Below, one piece after another: positions 1 through 8,412 of a stretch of DNA of 64,000 bases. Source of the DNA: Nocardia abscessus NBRC 100374 (GTDB taxonomy: Bacteria > Actinomycetota > Actinomycetes > Mycobacteriales > Mycobacteriaceae); contig NZ_BAFP01000071.1 in NCBI RefSeq assembly GCF_000308455.1, positions 101,174-165,173 of the forward strand, written 5' to 3'. The position numbers and the translations under genes were made by a program. How positions within the stretch are numbered: position 1 is the stretch's first letter; each line of letters begins with the position of its first letter. Under the pieces are notes generated by a model. The model saw only the letters and a program-made list of their open reading frames with translations, had not been told where the DNA came from and made no database searches.

Positions 1-41
1 GCGCGATGGCGACTTCAGAGCAACGGAATGGCCGGGGCGCG

Positions 42-482
42 TTACCTGCCGGGCTGTGCCGGTTGAGCGGCATTGTTCGAGCTGCGCGGACCAGGATTGA
101 CGGCGAACACCGGGAATCTGTCCCCGCGCGGACGCGCGTGGAATCGCACCCGGACCGGCGTAGCGGAGGAGGGCGGCAGCTGGCCGTGGATCGTCGTGTA
201 CAGCCACGGACCCTCGTCGAGTTCGACGATGGCGATCGGGGATCGCTTCGTCTCGGTGTGCGAGTTCGCGGCGCAGTTCAGCACCCGCCACGAGACGATC
301 GACCCAGCACCGGAGGACGGCACCCACTCCAGGTCCTCGGATCGGCAGGACGAACACGCTTCGAACACTGGCGCCAGCAACCTGTCACAGCACCCGCAAC
401 GCCGGATCATCAACGTCGTCTCCGCGCAGCCGGCAGGGTTGTCGCCGCCGGCTCGAGCGTGCTCCGGATCGTACTGGTCCAT
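42..482 (-). CDS. Zn-ribbon/OB-fold (DUF35-type) protein
   Basis: This 146-residue protein has two CxxC pairs near its N-terminus (CGCC and CSSC), as in a rubredoxin-like zinc ribbon. A beta-rich stretch with the motif SPIAIVELDEGPWLYT follows, as in the OB-fold of DUF35 proteins. Such proteins usually act beside thiolases or acyl-CoA enzymes as small partner subunits, but no thiolase is adjacent here. The ATG at 482 is chosen because ACCGAGG lies 5 nt before it; the open frame runs further upstream without a good site. It is divergent from the kinase gene that follows. The family call is good and the substrate is unknown. Confidence 0.75.
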   Translation of the reverse strand: MDQYDPEHARAGGDNPAGCAETTLMIRRCGCCDRLLAPVFEACSSCRSEDLEWVPSSGAGSIVSWRVLNCAANSHTETKRSPIAIVELDEGPWLYTTIHGQLPPSSATPVRVRFHARPRGDRFPVFAVNPGPRSSNNAAQPAQPGR

Positions 483-699
483 AGAAGCCTCGGTGTGATC
501 GTGCTGATGTAACCAACCACGCCAGCGTCTCGCGCGCGCACGCCCACCCGCGACGGCCGATCGGCCGCGGATATACCTATTTCTGCCGACGGCGCGTATC
601 TCCTCCGAGTTCGCTCCGCCGCAGGTCGCCCGGCGATACGCTGGCCCTGGCGAGAGGTGAGTGCATTGCCTGGTGTCCGGAACTGATGCTGGATCGCGT

Positions 700-3600
700 G
701 TGACCGGTGACGATCCGTCGCACACCCGCCGTGCGGTGAGCACACCGATCACGGCGGAGTTGGACGCGGCTGGTTTCGAGGACGCGGTGCAGATCGGCCG
801 AGGCGGCTTCGGCGTGGTGTACCGCTGCTGGCAACCGGAACTGGACCGGACGGTAGCGGTGAAGGTGCTGACCGCGGACCTGGATGCCGACAATCAGGCG
901 CGGTTCCTGCGCGAGCAGCGGGCGATGGGCCGGTTGACCGGGCATCCGAATATCACGACCGTCCTGGAGGTGGGGGCTACGGCGGGCGGGCATCCGTTTC
1001 TGGTCATGCCGTATCACGCACTGGACTCGCTGGACGCGTGGATCCGCACGCACGGTTCTCTCACGGTGGAGAACGTATTGGTGATCGGGGTGAAGATCGC
1101 CGGTGCGCTCGCCGGCGCGCATCGACTGGGGATCGTGCATCGGGACGTGAAGCCGGGCAATATCCTGCTCACCGAGTACGGCGAGCCGACGTTGACCGAT
1201 TTCGGTATCGCCCACATCGCCGGTGGGTTCGAGACGGCTTCGGGCATGGTCACAGGGTCATCGGCGTTCATCGCGCCGGAGGTGCTCGAGGGGAATCCGC
1301 CGACTCCGGCGGCCGATGTGTACGGACTGGCGGCGACGTTGTTCTGCGCGCTGACGGGGCATGCCGCGTTCGAGCGTCGCAGCGGGGAAAATGTGGTGAC
1401 GCAGTTTCTGCGAATCGCCTCCCAGCCCGTGCCGGACCTGCGCCAAGGCGGCATTCCCGAGGATGTGGCGGCACTGGTGGAAACCGCGATGAGCCGAGAC
1501 AGCCACGAGCGCCCGACGGCGGAGGAATTCGGGCAGGCCATCCGGCGGATTCAGCAACGCCACGGCTTTCCCGTCGGTGCGATGGCACTGCGGACAGCAT
1601 CCGATCCCGAAGGGGCGGACAAGGTTCCAGCGCGCGGCCACCGTCCGCCGGACCTCGCAGCCGACGCCAGTGGCGGAAATCTGCCGCTGGAGTTGACCAG
1701 TTTCATCAACCGGCGCGCCGAGCTGGCGGAGGTGCGGAATCTGTTGTCGACCTCGCGGCTGGTGACGTTGACCGGCATCGGCGGTGTCGGCAAGACGCGG
1801 CTGGCGCTGCATGCCGCATCGCGGGCGCGACGCGATTTCGCCGACGGGGTGTGGTTGGTGGAATTGGCCGACGTGTCCGATGCCTCGCTGCTCGTCGACA
1901 TGGTGGCGGCCACCCTCGGGCTACGGGACGAGTCGGCCACTCCTCTGCTCGATGCCCTGGTCGCCTTCCTGAATCCGCGGCAAGCGCTGCTCGTGGTGGA
2001 CAATTGCGAGCAGGTGGTGGACGCCGTCGCGGAGCTGACCGGCACGGTGCTGCGGACCTGCTCCGATGTGCGGATCCTGCTCACCAGCCGGGAATCGTTG
2101 AACATCGCCGGAGAAGCGGTGCTGCGGGTGCCGCCGCTGGCGGTCCCCGATCCGGATCACGAGCCGACGCTGCGGGCGTTGCCGAGCTTCGACGCGGTCA
2201 CCTTGTTCACCGATCGCGCGGCGGCGGCGGTGCCGGGTTTCGCGGTCGACGAGGGCAACAAGACGGCGGTGGCCCGGATCTGTGCCCGGCTGGACGGGTT
2301 GCCGCTGGCGATCGAATTGGCGGCGGCGCGGCTGCGATCGCTGTCGCCGCAGCAGATTCTGACCCGGCTCACCGATCGGTACGCGTTGCTGACCAGAGGC
2401 AGTCGCGGCGCCCCGTCGCGGCAACAGACGCTGCGGTGGTGCATGGACTGGAGCTACGAGTTGTGCACGCGGGCCGAGCAGCGGTTGTGGGCGCGGCTGT
2501 CGGTCTTCGCGGGCACTTTCGAACTCGATGCCGCCGAGCAGGTGTGCGGCGCGGACCCGATCGAGGACCCGGAACCCGACGCCGCCGGGCGGACCCTGCT
2601 GGACGTGTTGTCCTCCCTGGTCGACAAGTCGATCCTGGTTCGGCAGGATTCCGACACCGTGGTGCTGTTCCGGATGCTCGAGACGCTGCGCGACTACGGC
2701 CGCGAAAAGCTCCGCGCCTCCGGCGAATACGCCCAGCTGCGCCGCCGCCACCGCGACTGGTATCACCACTTGGCACTCGAGGCGGAAGACCAATGGATCA
2801 GCCACCGGCAGCCCGACTGGATCGCCCGGCTGGAACGCGAACAACCGAACCTCCGGGAAGCGCTGGAAGCCTTCCTGGCCGAGGACACCGAGGAAGCCGC
2901 GACGGCGGGGTTGCGCACCGCCGCGGCCCTGTTCGAGTTCTGGGCCGTACGCGGGCTGTTCGGCGAGGGCCGGTCCTGGCTCGACCGTGTCCTCGCCCAC
3001 CCCGCGGCGCGCTCGGTACCCGACCGGGTGAAGGCTCTTCGCGTCGGCAGCCAACTGGTCGTAGGGCAGAGTGACTTTCACTCCGCGGCCGCTCTCATGC
3101 TGGAGGCGCGGGCGCTCGACGAGAAAGCCGGGACCTCGGCGACCCACATCGAGATCGCCTACGGGTCCGGGGCCCTCGCACTCGCTCGCGGAGATCCGGC
3201 TCGCGCGTCGTCCGCACTCGAACGTGCCATCGAGTTACTCGGTGCGCACGAACCGGGAACGCTCCTCGTCAGTGCCCTGACCTCGCTGGGTCTGTCCTGC
3301 GAGATGTGTGGTGACGTCGCGCGCGCGGTGGAGTGTTATCGCGACGTTCTCGCCATCACCGAGGCCAGAGGCGAATCGCTCGGCCGGTCGGTGGCACTGC
3401 GCGGCATCGGTGTCGCCGCATGGCGACAAGGCGACCGGGAGACGGGGCGGCGAATGCTGGAGGAGGCGTTGCGCGTCAACCGGCAGGTCAACAGTCCGGT
3501 CATCGCCGCGCTCGTTCTCGAGGCAATGGCCTGGATCGTCGCGGACGAAGGCGGCGCCGAGCGCGCGGCCGTGCTGATGGGAGCCGCGCAGGGGCTCTGG

Positions 3601-3996
3601 CCGGCGGACGGGTTCACGACCGTCTTCGCGAGGTTGTCGGGTTTTCACGAGGAGTGCGAGCGCACGGCTCGGCGCACCCTCGGGGCGCAGGGCTTCGATG
3701 CGGCGCTTCGACGAGGCCGAGCGATGGACATCGGCGCTGCCATGACGTTCGCCCTCGGGAACCGCCCCACCGACACGCCGCCCTCAGGTGCGTCCGCGCA
3801 GCTGACCAAGCGTGAGCGGCAGGTCGCCGACCTCGTCGCCCAAGGACTCAGCAACAAGCAGATATCCGCCAGATTGGTGATCTCGCAGCGCACTGCCCAA
3901 GGCCACGTCGAGCACATCCTGACCAAACTCGGCTTCACCTCGCGCGCCCAGATCGCGGCCTGGGTTGCGGTGGGTGCCGATCGAGAAAATCCCTGA
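700..3996 (+). CDS. PknK-type Ser/Thr kinase fused to STAND ATPase and LuxR domain
   Basis: This 1098-residue regulator starts with a Hanks-type kinase (glycine loop GRGGFGVVY, Lys55, catalytic HRDVK with Asp149, DFG at 167-169, APE). A P-loop ATPase follows, with Walker A GIGGVGKT at 359-366 and Walker B LLVVDN around 434. Helical TPR-like repeats come next, then a C-terminal LuxR helix-turn-helix at about 1035-1090 (TKRERQVADLVAQGLSNKQI). The GTG at 700 is preferred over the GTG at 661 because the N-terminus then lines up with mycobacterial PknK as I recall it, including Lys55 and Asp149. PknK proper has a different ATPase half, so this is a kinase front on an NB-ARC/LuxR-type regulator. 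It probably couples phosphorylation to DNA binding. Confidence 0.9.
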   Translation: MTGDDPSHTRRAVSTPITAELDAAGFEDAVQIGRGGFGVVYRCWQPELDRTVAVKVLTADLDADNQARFLREQRAMGRLTGHPNITTVLEVGATAGGHPFLVMPYHALDSLDAWIRTHGSLTVENVLVIGVKIAGALAGAHRLGIVHRDVKPGNILLTEYGEPTLTDFGIAHIAGGFETASGMVTGSSAFIAPEVLEGNPPTPAADVYGLAATLFCALTGHAAFERRSGENVVTQFLRIASQPVPDLRQGGIPEDVAALVETAMSRDSHERPTAEEFGQAIRRIQQRHGFPVGAMALRTASDPEGADKVPARGHRPPDLAADASGGNLPLELTSFINRRAELAEVRNLLSTSRLVTLTGIGGVGKTRLALHAASRARRDFADGVWLVELADVSDASLLVDMVAATLGLRDESATPLLDALVAFLNPRQALLVVDNCEQVVDAVAELTGTVLRTCSDVRILLTSRESLNIAGEAVLRVPPLAVPDPDHEPTLRALPSFDAVTLFTDRAAAAVPGFAVDEGNKTAVARICARLDGLPLAIELAAARLRSLSPQQILTRLTDRYALLTRGSRGAPSRQQTLRWCMDWSYELCTRAEQRLWARLSVFAGTFELDAAEQVCGADPIEDPEPDAAGRTLLDVLSSLVDKSILVRQDSDTVVLFRMLETLRDYGREKLRASGEYAQLRRRHRDWYHHLALEAEDQWISHRQPDWIARLEREQPNLREALEAFLAEDTEEAATAGLRTAAALFEFWAVRGLFGEGRSWLDRVLAHPAARSVPDRVKALRVGSQLVVGQSDFHSAAALMLEARALDEKAGTSATHIEIAYGSGALALARGDPARASSALERAIELLGAHEPGTLLVSALTSLGLSCEMCGDVARAVECYRDVLAITEARGESLGRSVALRGIGVAAWRQGDRETGRRMLEEALRVNRQVNSPVIAALVLEAMAWIVADEGGAERAAVLMGAAQGLWPADGFTTVFARLSGFHEECERTARRTLGAQGFDAALRRGRAMDIGAAMTFALGNRPTDTPPSGASAQLTKRERQVADLVAQGLSNKQISARLVISQRTAQGHVEHILTKLGFTSRAQIAAWVAVGADRENP

Positions 3997-4027
3997 CCGG
4001 GTGACTCGGATGACTCGGACGAGCCGA

Positions 4028-4948
4028 TCAGGTTCGGCCGATTCCGTTGAGCGCCTTGTCGAGCGCTGTCATCCGGGCTCGGGCGAAGGCGCGTGCGACG
4101 GGCGTGCGATGCTCGATCAGGTCGAAGCCGTGGTAGCCGCCGCGCACTTCGTGCACGGTGCACGGGACACCCGCCTCGCGCAGCCGGTCGGCATAGAGGA
4201 TGTTCTCGTCGTAGAACAGATCGTTGGTGCCGACGCCGATCCAGGCCGGCGCTGCCGCTGAGAGATCCTCGTAGCGGGCCGGCGCGGCCAACGGCGGTAC
4301 CGCGTCGGTGGCGTCCCGGCCGAGGTAGGCGCGCCATCCCAAGCGGTTGTTCCGCTGGCTCCACATGCGCAGGCTTCCCGGCGCGATATCGGTGCGTGCC
4401 GTGGTCCGGTCGTCGAGCATCGGGTAGGACAGCGCCTGGAATACCGGGCGGACCTCGGCACGCTCGACGGACAGCAGCGCCAGGGCGGCGGCCAGACCCC
4501 CGCCTGCGCTCTCCCCGGCGATCGCCACGCGTTCGGGGTCGACGTCGGGTTGCCGGGCGAGCCAGCGCAGCGCGGCGTAGCAGTCTTCGAGGGGCGCCGG
4601 ATACGGATATCGCGGTGCCAGACGGTATTCCACCGATGCGGCGACGGCGCCGAGCTGCCCCGCCGCGTGGCGGCAGAAGCGATCACCGAGCGCGGCCGAG
4701 CCGATGACGTATCCGCCGCCGTGAATGAACAGCACCGCGGGCGCGGGTCGCGCAGCCTGCTGCGGCCGGAACACGCGCACGGAAACATTCGCGTCGATCT
4801 GCACGATCGTTCCACCCGAGGGACGGCTGTTCCCCGCGAGGCGGGTCAGCCGCCTGGAAAGGGCGAGCGCGCGTGGACCGCCAACGGAACGGGGCAGGAA
4901 GCGAGCCATTCGCAAGTCGGGGTGGAATGCGTGCTCGGCAGGCATCAT
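4028..4948 (-). CDS. alpha/beta hydrolase, hormone-sensitive-lipase family
   Basis: This 306-residue cytoplasmic esterase or lipase has the oxyanion-hole motif HGGGYVIGS and the nucleophile elbow GESAGGG. A C-terminal Asp (GTNDLFYDE) and His (GGYHGFD) complete the triad. Length and motif order match the HSL/BFAE family, which hydrolyses short to medium acyl esters. Two adjacent ATG codons (4948 and 4945) are possible starts and no strong ribosome site is seen. It lies 109 bp downstream of the luciferase-like oxidoreductase on the same strand and could be co-transcribed with it. The native ester is unknown. Confidence 0.88.
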   Translation of the reverse strand: MMPAEHAFHPDLRMARFLPRSVGGPRALALSRRLTRLAGNSRPSGGTIVQIDANVSVRVFRPQQAARPAPAVLFIHGGGYVIGSAALGDRFCRHAAGQLGAVAASVEYRLAPRYPYPAPLEDCYAALRWLARQPDVDPERVAIAGESAGGGLAAALALLSVERAEVRPVFQALSYPMLDDRTTARTDIAPGSLRMWSQRNNRLGWRAYLGRDATDAVPPLAAPARYEDLSAAAPAWIGVGTNDLFYDENILYADRLREAGVPCTVHEVRGGYHGFDLIEHRTPVARAFARARMTALDKALNGIGRT

Positions 4949-5057
4949 CGATCGTCCGTTCTGTCCGGGCCGGCGGCGGTCGCGTCAGCCGACCGCGGCC
5001 GAGGCGCGGAGGGCGCGACGACGCCGCCGTCGACGAGCAGGTGTGCCGGTACCGCGC

Positions 5058-6044
5058 TCACAGCTGTGGCATGACCTCGGCGGCGAAAAGCTCCATCGTC
5101 GCGGCGGCCTGTTTCGCGCCCGTCATGAAGACGAAAGACGAGATGCCTTGCTGCGCTCGCGCACCCAGCCGGTCCACCAGCATGGCGGGCGTCCCGATGT
5201 AACCGTCGTCGACTCCGAACGCCTCCGCGGCGAAGCGGTGCCGGATTCGCGAGCGCAGTTCAGGGAGGTCACGCTCGTGCGGGGCCACCGCCAGGACGGC
5301 CTGATGCGATCTGCGGATATGGCCCGGATCCCGGCCGACGCGTGCGCATTCCGTCTCGAGCACGCCGGTGAGCGCCGCCCAGTCGCGCAGCCCATAGGTG
5401 GGGACGTTCCAGACGTCGGCATAGCGAGCGACCAGGGGGAGGGTGTATTTCGGCCCCGCGCCTCCGATGTGGATCGGCGGACGCGGCTGTTGCATCGGTC
5501 GCGGCCGGTTGGGCATGTCGCTCACCTGGTAGTGGCGGCCCTGGAACGAGGTGCGCTCGGAGGCGAACATGCGGGTGATGATCTCGAGCGCTTCACCGAG
5601 CCGCTCCGATCGCTCCGCCGCCGACCCCCACGGCAAGCCCGCCTGCCGGTGCTCCGCTGGGATCGAACCGCTGCCCAGCCCGAATTCGAGCCGACCCCGG
5701 GAGATCACATCGAGTGTGGTGGCCATGCGCCCGAGCAGCACGGGGTGCCGGAAGTTGTTGCACAGGACCAGAGTTCCGACACGCAGCGTCGTGGTTTCGG
5801 CGAGCAGTGCGGTGGCTGTGGTCCACGCCTCGAGCGCCGGGTGGTCGGGGAGCCCGGGAGCGTAGAGGTGGTCGAACAACCACAATGTGTCGAAGCCGGT
5901 GCGCTCGGCCGTTCGCGCGAGGCCCGACAACGTCTCGTAGTCCGCGACGATCTGGGGAACGTAGATCCCGAACTCCAGACCGCCGGAAGTTCTGCCCCTC
6001 CTGTGCGGCGTAACCGGATCAGGGCGCGGCATGTCCGTCGTCAC
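5058..6044 (-). CDS. LLM-class F420-dependent oxidoreductase
   Basis: This 328-residue TIM-barrel protein belongs to the luciferase-like monooxygenase family. Supporting motifs are LEFGIYVPQ at the first strand, RVGTLVLCNNFRHPVLL, the cofactor-loop motif GRLEFGLGSGS and HIGGAGPK. In actinobacteria this subgroup mostly uses coenzyme F420. The GTG start at 6044 follows GGAGG with 7 nt spacing; an in-frame ATG lies at 6032. A perfect 20-bp palindrome sits 48 bp upstream of the start and is a likely operator. No regulator gene is adjacent. The F420-dependent class is likely; the substrate cannot be read from sequence. Confidence 0.85.
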   Translation of the reverse strand: MTTDMPRPDPVTPHRRGRTSGGLEFGIYVPQIVADYETLSGLARTAERTGFDTLWLFDHLYAPGLPDHPALEAWTTATALLAETTTLRVGTLVLCNNFRHPVLLGRMATTLDVISRGRLEFGLGSGSIPAEHRQAGLPWGSAAERSERLGEALEIITRMFASERTSFQGRHYQVSDMPNRPRPMQQPRPPIHIGGAGPKYTLPLVARYADVWNVPTYGLRDWAALTGVLETECARVGRDPGHIRRSHQAVLAVAPHERDLPELRSRIRHRFAAEAFGVDDGYIGTPAMLVDRLGARAQQGISSFVFMTGAKQAAATMELFAAEVMPQL

Positions 6045-6091
6045 CCGACCACCTCCGAGGGATTGCGACTTTCGGCTACAGATCCGGCAGC

Positions 6092-6111
6092 ACCGGACAT
6101 ATATGTCCGGT
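6092..6111. promoter_or_regulatory. perfect 20-bp palindrome, candidate operator
   Basis: The 20 bases read identically on both strands (half site ACCGGACATA) and sit in a locally AT-rich stretch between the oxidoreductase start (6044) and the cold-shock gene. The size and symmetry fit a TetR- or MarR-type dimer site. No such regulator lies next to it, so a regulator encoded elsewhere is implied. Confidence 0.6.
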
Positions 6112-6159
6112 TATATCACTGCAGGGTAGCGGCCGAGGTCGGTCCCGCGAGATCTCGGC

Positions 6160-6462
6160 TCACGCCTGATCATCGAGCTGGGTCGCTCGAGCGTCCGGAA
6201 GGAGGGGGCGCACCGCTGTGGCTTCGGGCCCCCGCTTGCGCATGGTGGCGCGGAAAAGAACGGGTTGGCCCGCCATCAGTGACTTGTATCCGGTGGTCTC
6301 GATACTGGTGTACTCGACGAAGACCGGCACGGGGTGGTCGGCTGGCTGAAGGAATCCGAAGCCCTTCTCGATGTTGAACCAGACCACCGTGCCGCGGCGC
6401 CAGAAATCCGCCGCGGTGCGGTGCTCGGGCTGATCGGTCACGGGGCGATGGGGCCGGGTCAC
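6160..6462 (-). CDS. cold-shock-domain protein
   Basis: The core (GTVVWFNIEKGFGFLQPADH, then VFVEYTSI) is a cold-shock domain with RNP1 (KGFGFL) and a diverged RNP2 (VFVEYT rather than VFVHFS). Such proteins bind single-stranded RNA or DNA and act as RNA chaperones. The GTG at 6462 overlaps the stop of the small upstream ORF (GTGA), so coupled translation from there is plausible and gives 100 residues. The frame stays open to a TTG at 6510. The roughly 20-residue N-terminal and 25-residue C-terminal extensions are longer than in CspA-type proteins. Confidence 0.75.
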   Translation of the reverse strand: MTRPHRPVTDQPEHRTAADFWRRGTVVWFNIEKGFGFLQPADHPVPVFVEYTSIETTGYKSLMAGQPVLFRATMRKRGPEATAVRPLLPDARATQLDDQA

Positions 6463-6617
6463 GCGGCGCTGCGGCGCGTCGGATCGGAATGCATGATCCG
6501 GTTCCACCAAGCGTCCAGGGGGCTTGGGTCCGGCCAGACAACCGCTGCTTCGGGCGAAACCCCGGCTGCGGCCTCGGCGTGTGTGAGCAGAGGGTCGCGT
6601 ACTTCGGTGGATGCCAT
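6459..6617 (-). CDS. small ORF (52 aa) coupled to cold-shock gene
   Basis: A 52-residue frame starts MASTEVRDPL and ends TRRSAA. It has GGAG 9 nt before the ATG at 6617, and an in-frame ATG also exists at 6632. Its TGA overlaps the GTG of the cold-shock gene by 4 bp. The middle is rich in Ala, Pro and Trp, with no signal peptide or membrane segment. I recognise no family. The evidence for a real gene is the ribosome site plus the overlap. Confidence 0.4.
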   Translation of the reverse strand: MASTEVRDPLLTHAEAAAGVSPEAAVVWPDPSPLDAWWNRIMHSDPTRRSAA

Positions 6618-6731
6618 GATCGGGTTCTCCATCAGGTGTTCCGTAGCTCGAGAATAACCTCTGTGCGGCGATGTCCTACGCGTTCCGGAGCGGGCCCGGG
6701 ACTCCGAGCCCGCCCGGTCGGCGCGGCCGGG

Positions 6732-7151
6732 TCAGACGTCGATCGCTTTGTGCCCGTTGCCGCGACCGATCTCGATCTTGCGCGGCTTGGCTTTCTCCGC
6801 GACGGGAATCGTCAGGCGGAGGACACCGTCGGTGTAGTCGGCGCGGATATTGTCGGTGTCGAGGTTCTCGCCCAGGAACAGCTGGCGGCTGAACACGCCG
6901 CGGGAACGTTCCGCGGCGATCATCTCGCGGCCCGCGTCGAGTTCCGGACGACGCGCACGCACGGTCACCACATTTCGCTCGATGTCCAGGTCCAGGGACT
7001 CGGGGTCGATTCCGGGCAGATCGAACTCGACGACGAACTCCTCGCCCGCGCGCCAGGCATCCATCGGCATCACCGCTGGATGTGCCTTCGTGCCGAACAC
7101 CTGCTGCGTCAGACGGTCCAGATCGCGGAACGGATCGGTGCGCATCAGCAT
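6732..7151 (-). CDS. small heat-shock protein, Hsp20/alpha-crystallin
   Basis: This 139-residue ATP-independent holdase has an alpha-crystallin domain from about residue 35 to 125, with [20 protein letters not shown], a basic beta-strand and the conserved [16 protein letters not shown]. The N-terminus ([15 protein letters not shown]) is typical of actinobacterial Hsp18-type proteins. The ATG at 7151 is chosen because GGAGG lies just upstream; an upstream GTG at 7166 would place that site inside the gene. It is divergent from a MerR/HspR-like gene, with an inverted repeat between them. Confidence 0.93.
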   Translation of the reverse strand: MLMRTDPFRDLDRLTQQVFGTKAHPAVMPMDAWRAGEEFVVEFDLPGIDPESLDLDIERNVVTVRARRPELDAGREMIAAERSRGVFSRQLFLGENLDTDNIRADYTDGVLRLTIPVAEKAKPRKIEIGRGNGHKAIDV

Positions 7152-7239
7152 GGTCGCCACCTCCACCTCACTCCATTCTTTGTAGTAGGGGCCAGATAAC
7201 CTCTGTCACCTGGTACAGATTTTTTATAGCATCGAGAGA

Positions 7240-7262
7240 AGTTGAGCGCAAGGCGCTAAACT
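7240..7262. promoter_or_regulatory. inverted repeat between hsp20 and merR-type gene
   Basis: Two 9-base arms (AGTTGAGCG and CGCTAAACT, one mismatch) flank a 5-base spacer in the divergent region. The half site resembles the TTGAG core of the HspR-type HAIR element. It lies 35 bp upstream of the MerR-type start, so it probably serves autoregulation together with control of hsp20. Confidence 0.5.
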
Positions 7263-7296
7263 AGGAAATCTGTTGGACGACGCGAAGTGAGGATGG

Positions 7297-7650
7297 ATGG
7301 CGCAGGAGAGGGGCGACTCGGGGCATCTGCCCGATCCCGGCCAGGCCGTGTACGGGATCTCGGTGGCGGCCGGACTGGCGGGAATCGGCGTGCAGACGCT
7401 CAGACTGTACGAGCGCCACGGGTTGCTTACTCCCGCGCGCAGCGACGGGGGCACCCGCCGCTACAGCGGCGACGATCTGGCCCGCCTGCGGCGGATCACC
7501 GACTTGGTCGCCACCGGCGTGAACCTGGCAGGCATCCGCCGCATTCTCGACTTGGAGGATGCCAATGCCGACCTGCACGCCGACAACAACCGATTGCATG
7601 CCGACAACGTCCGTTTACGAGACGCGCAGGACAGCCCGTCGGAGTTGTAG
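7297..7650 (+). CDS. MerR-family, HspR-like heat-shock repressor
   Basis: This 117-residue protein has an N-terminal MerR winged helix (VYGISVAAGLAGIGVQTLRL, YERHGLL, TRRYSGDDLARLRRI) and a short coiled tail rich in heptad-like Asn/Leu/Asp repeats. The motif GVQTLRLYERHGLL matches HspR-type regulators that repress chaperone genes. The ATG at 7297 has GAGG upstream at short spacing. It is divergent from hsp20 and probably represses both that gene and itself. Its 3' end converges on the RsbW-like gene with a 9-bp gap. Confidence 0.85.
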   Translation: MAQERGDSGHLPDPGQAVYGISVAAGLAGIGVQTLRLYERHGLLTPARSDGGTRRYSGDDLARLRRITDLVATGVNLAGIRRILDLEDANADLHADNNRLHADNVRLRDAQDSPSEL

Positions 7651-7659
7651 GTCCGCCGA

Positions 7660-8079
7660 TCACTCCGTGAAGCGTGTGCGCAGATCCACGACCGTGCCGG
7701 AATCGCCGGTGATGACGCTGACCTCTGGAATGAGCGCGCGAATCAGCGGCATGCCGCGCCCGCGCATCGAATCGGCTTGCGGATCGGGTGGTTTCCATCG
7801 CCCGCTGTCGGCAATGGTCACCCGGAGTTCGTCTCCGCTGATCGACGCCCGCAAACGGACCACGCCCCCGTTCCCGCGATGACCGTGCTCGACGGCATTG
7901 GTACACGCCTCGCCGACGGCGAGCAGCACGTCGTAGGCCGGACCCGTCGCCATTCCGGAGTCGGTGAGCCATTCCTGGAGCGCGTGCCGGACGGTTGCCA
8001 ATTGGACGGCCTCGGCAGGGAAATCCAACTCCAGCGGCGTCAGGGCGCTGGGTAGCGGGACCCGGTCGCCCGCGCTCAC
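7660..8079 (-). CDS. RsbW-like anti-sigma factor / ATP-binding protein
   Basis: The 139 residues form one GHKL ATPase domain (HATPase_c_2). The N-box is in VGEACTNAVEHGH, G1 is in VTIADSGRW, and a G2-like GRGMPLIRAL follows. Such small kinases bind a sigma factor or a STAS protein and phosphorylate the latter. The GTG at 8079 is the first start after an in-frame TAG; no strong ribosome site is seen. It lies downstream of the receiver-kinase-phosphatase operon on the same strand, which suggests one signalling pathway. It is distinct from the rsbW next to sigF at 53 kb. Confidence 0.82.
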   Translation of the reverse strand: MSAGDRVPLPSALTPLELDFPAEAVQLATVRHALQEWLTDSGMATGPAYDVLLAVGEACTNAVEHGHRGNGGVVRLRASISGDELRVTIADSGRWKPPDPQADSMRGRGMPLIRALIPEVSVITGDSGTVVDLRTRFTE

Positions 8080-8412
8080 GAGCGCGTACCAGCCGCCGTA
8101 GTCGTGCGTCTCTCGCGGCCCGCGCTTCTCGTCGTCGTGCCGTCCCTAGGGCGTCGATGCGCCGTCACCTCGTTACCTCCCTGTCGGGGATCGGTGCGCT
8201 GTATCCGCGCCACGACGAGCACGCGGGCCGTCGTCGGGCTCGGCTGCCGTGTTCGCCGTGCGTGTGCCATGCTCCCCGAAGCTATACCCAGTCGATCAAC
8301 CGGCATTCACTTCCGCGGTTCCGCTCGTGGCAACCCCGCCCCGCCCCGCGTGCGGCGATCCCGTAAAGCGCTGTGCCGCAGTCGCGACGACGCGGTGTCG
8401 GGCCTGCGGACG
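8080..8412. other. 333-bp gap without recognised gene
   Basis: This stretch separates the receiver gene from the RsbW-like gene on the same strand. Both strands hold only short frames with arginine- or proline-rich translations and no ribosome sites. No clear promoter, repeat or hairpin was found. Confidence 0.5.

Noticed and set aside
4725..6377. Plus-strand frame opposite the hydrolase and oxidoreductase
   Set aside because: Antisense to two clear enzymes; composition is low-complexity Arg/Gly.
8240..8310. Minus-strand GGGTAT upstream of the RsbW-like gene as a SigF promoter
   Set aside because: The GGTT element is only 8 bp away and no proper -35 occurs at 15-16 bp.
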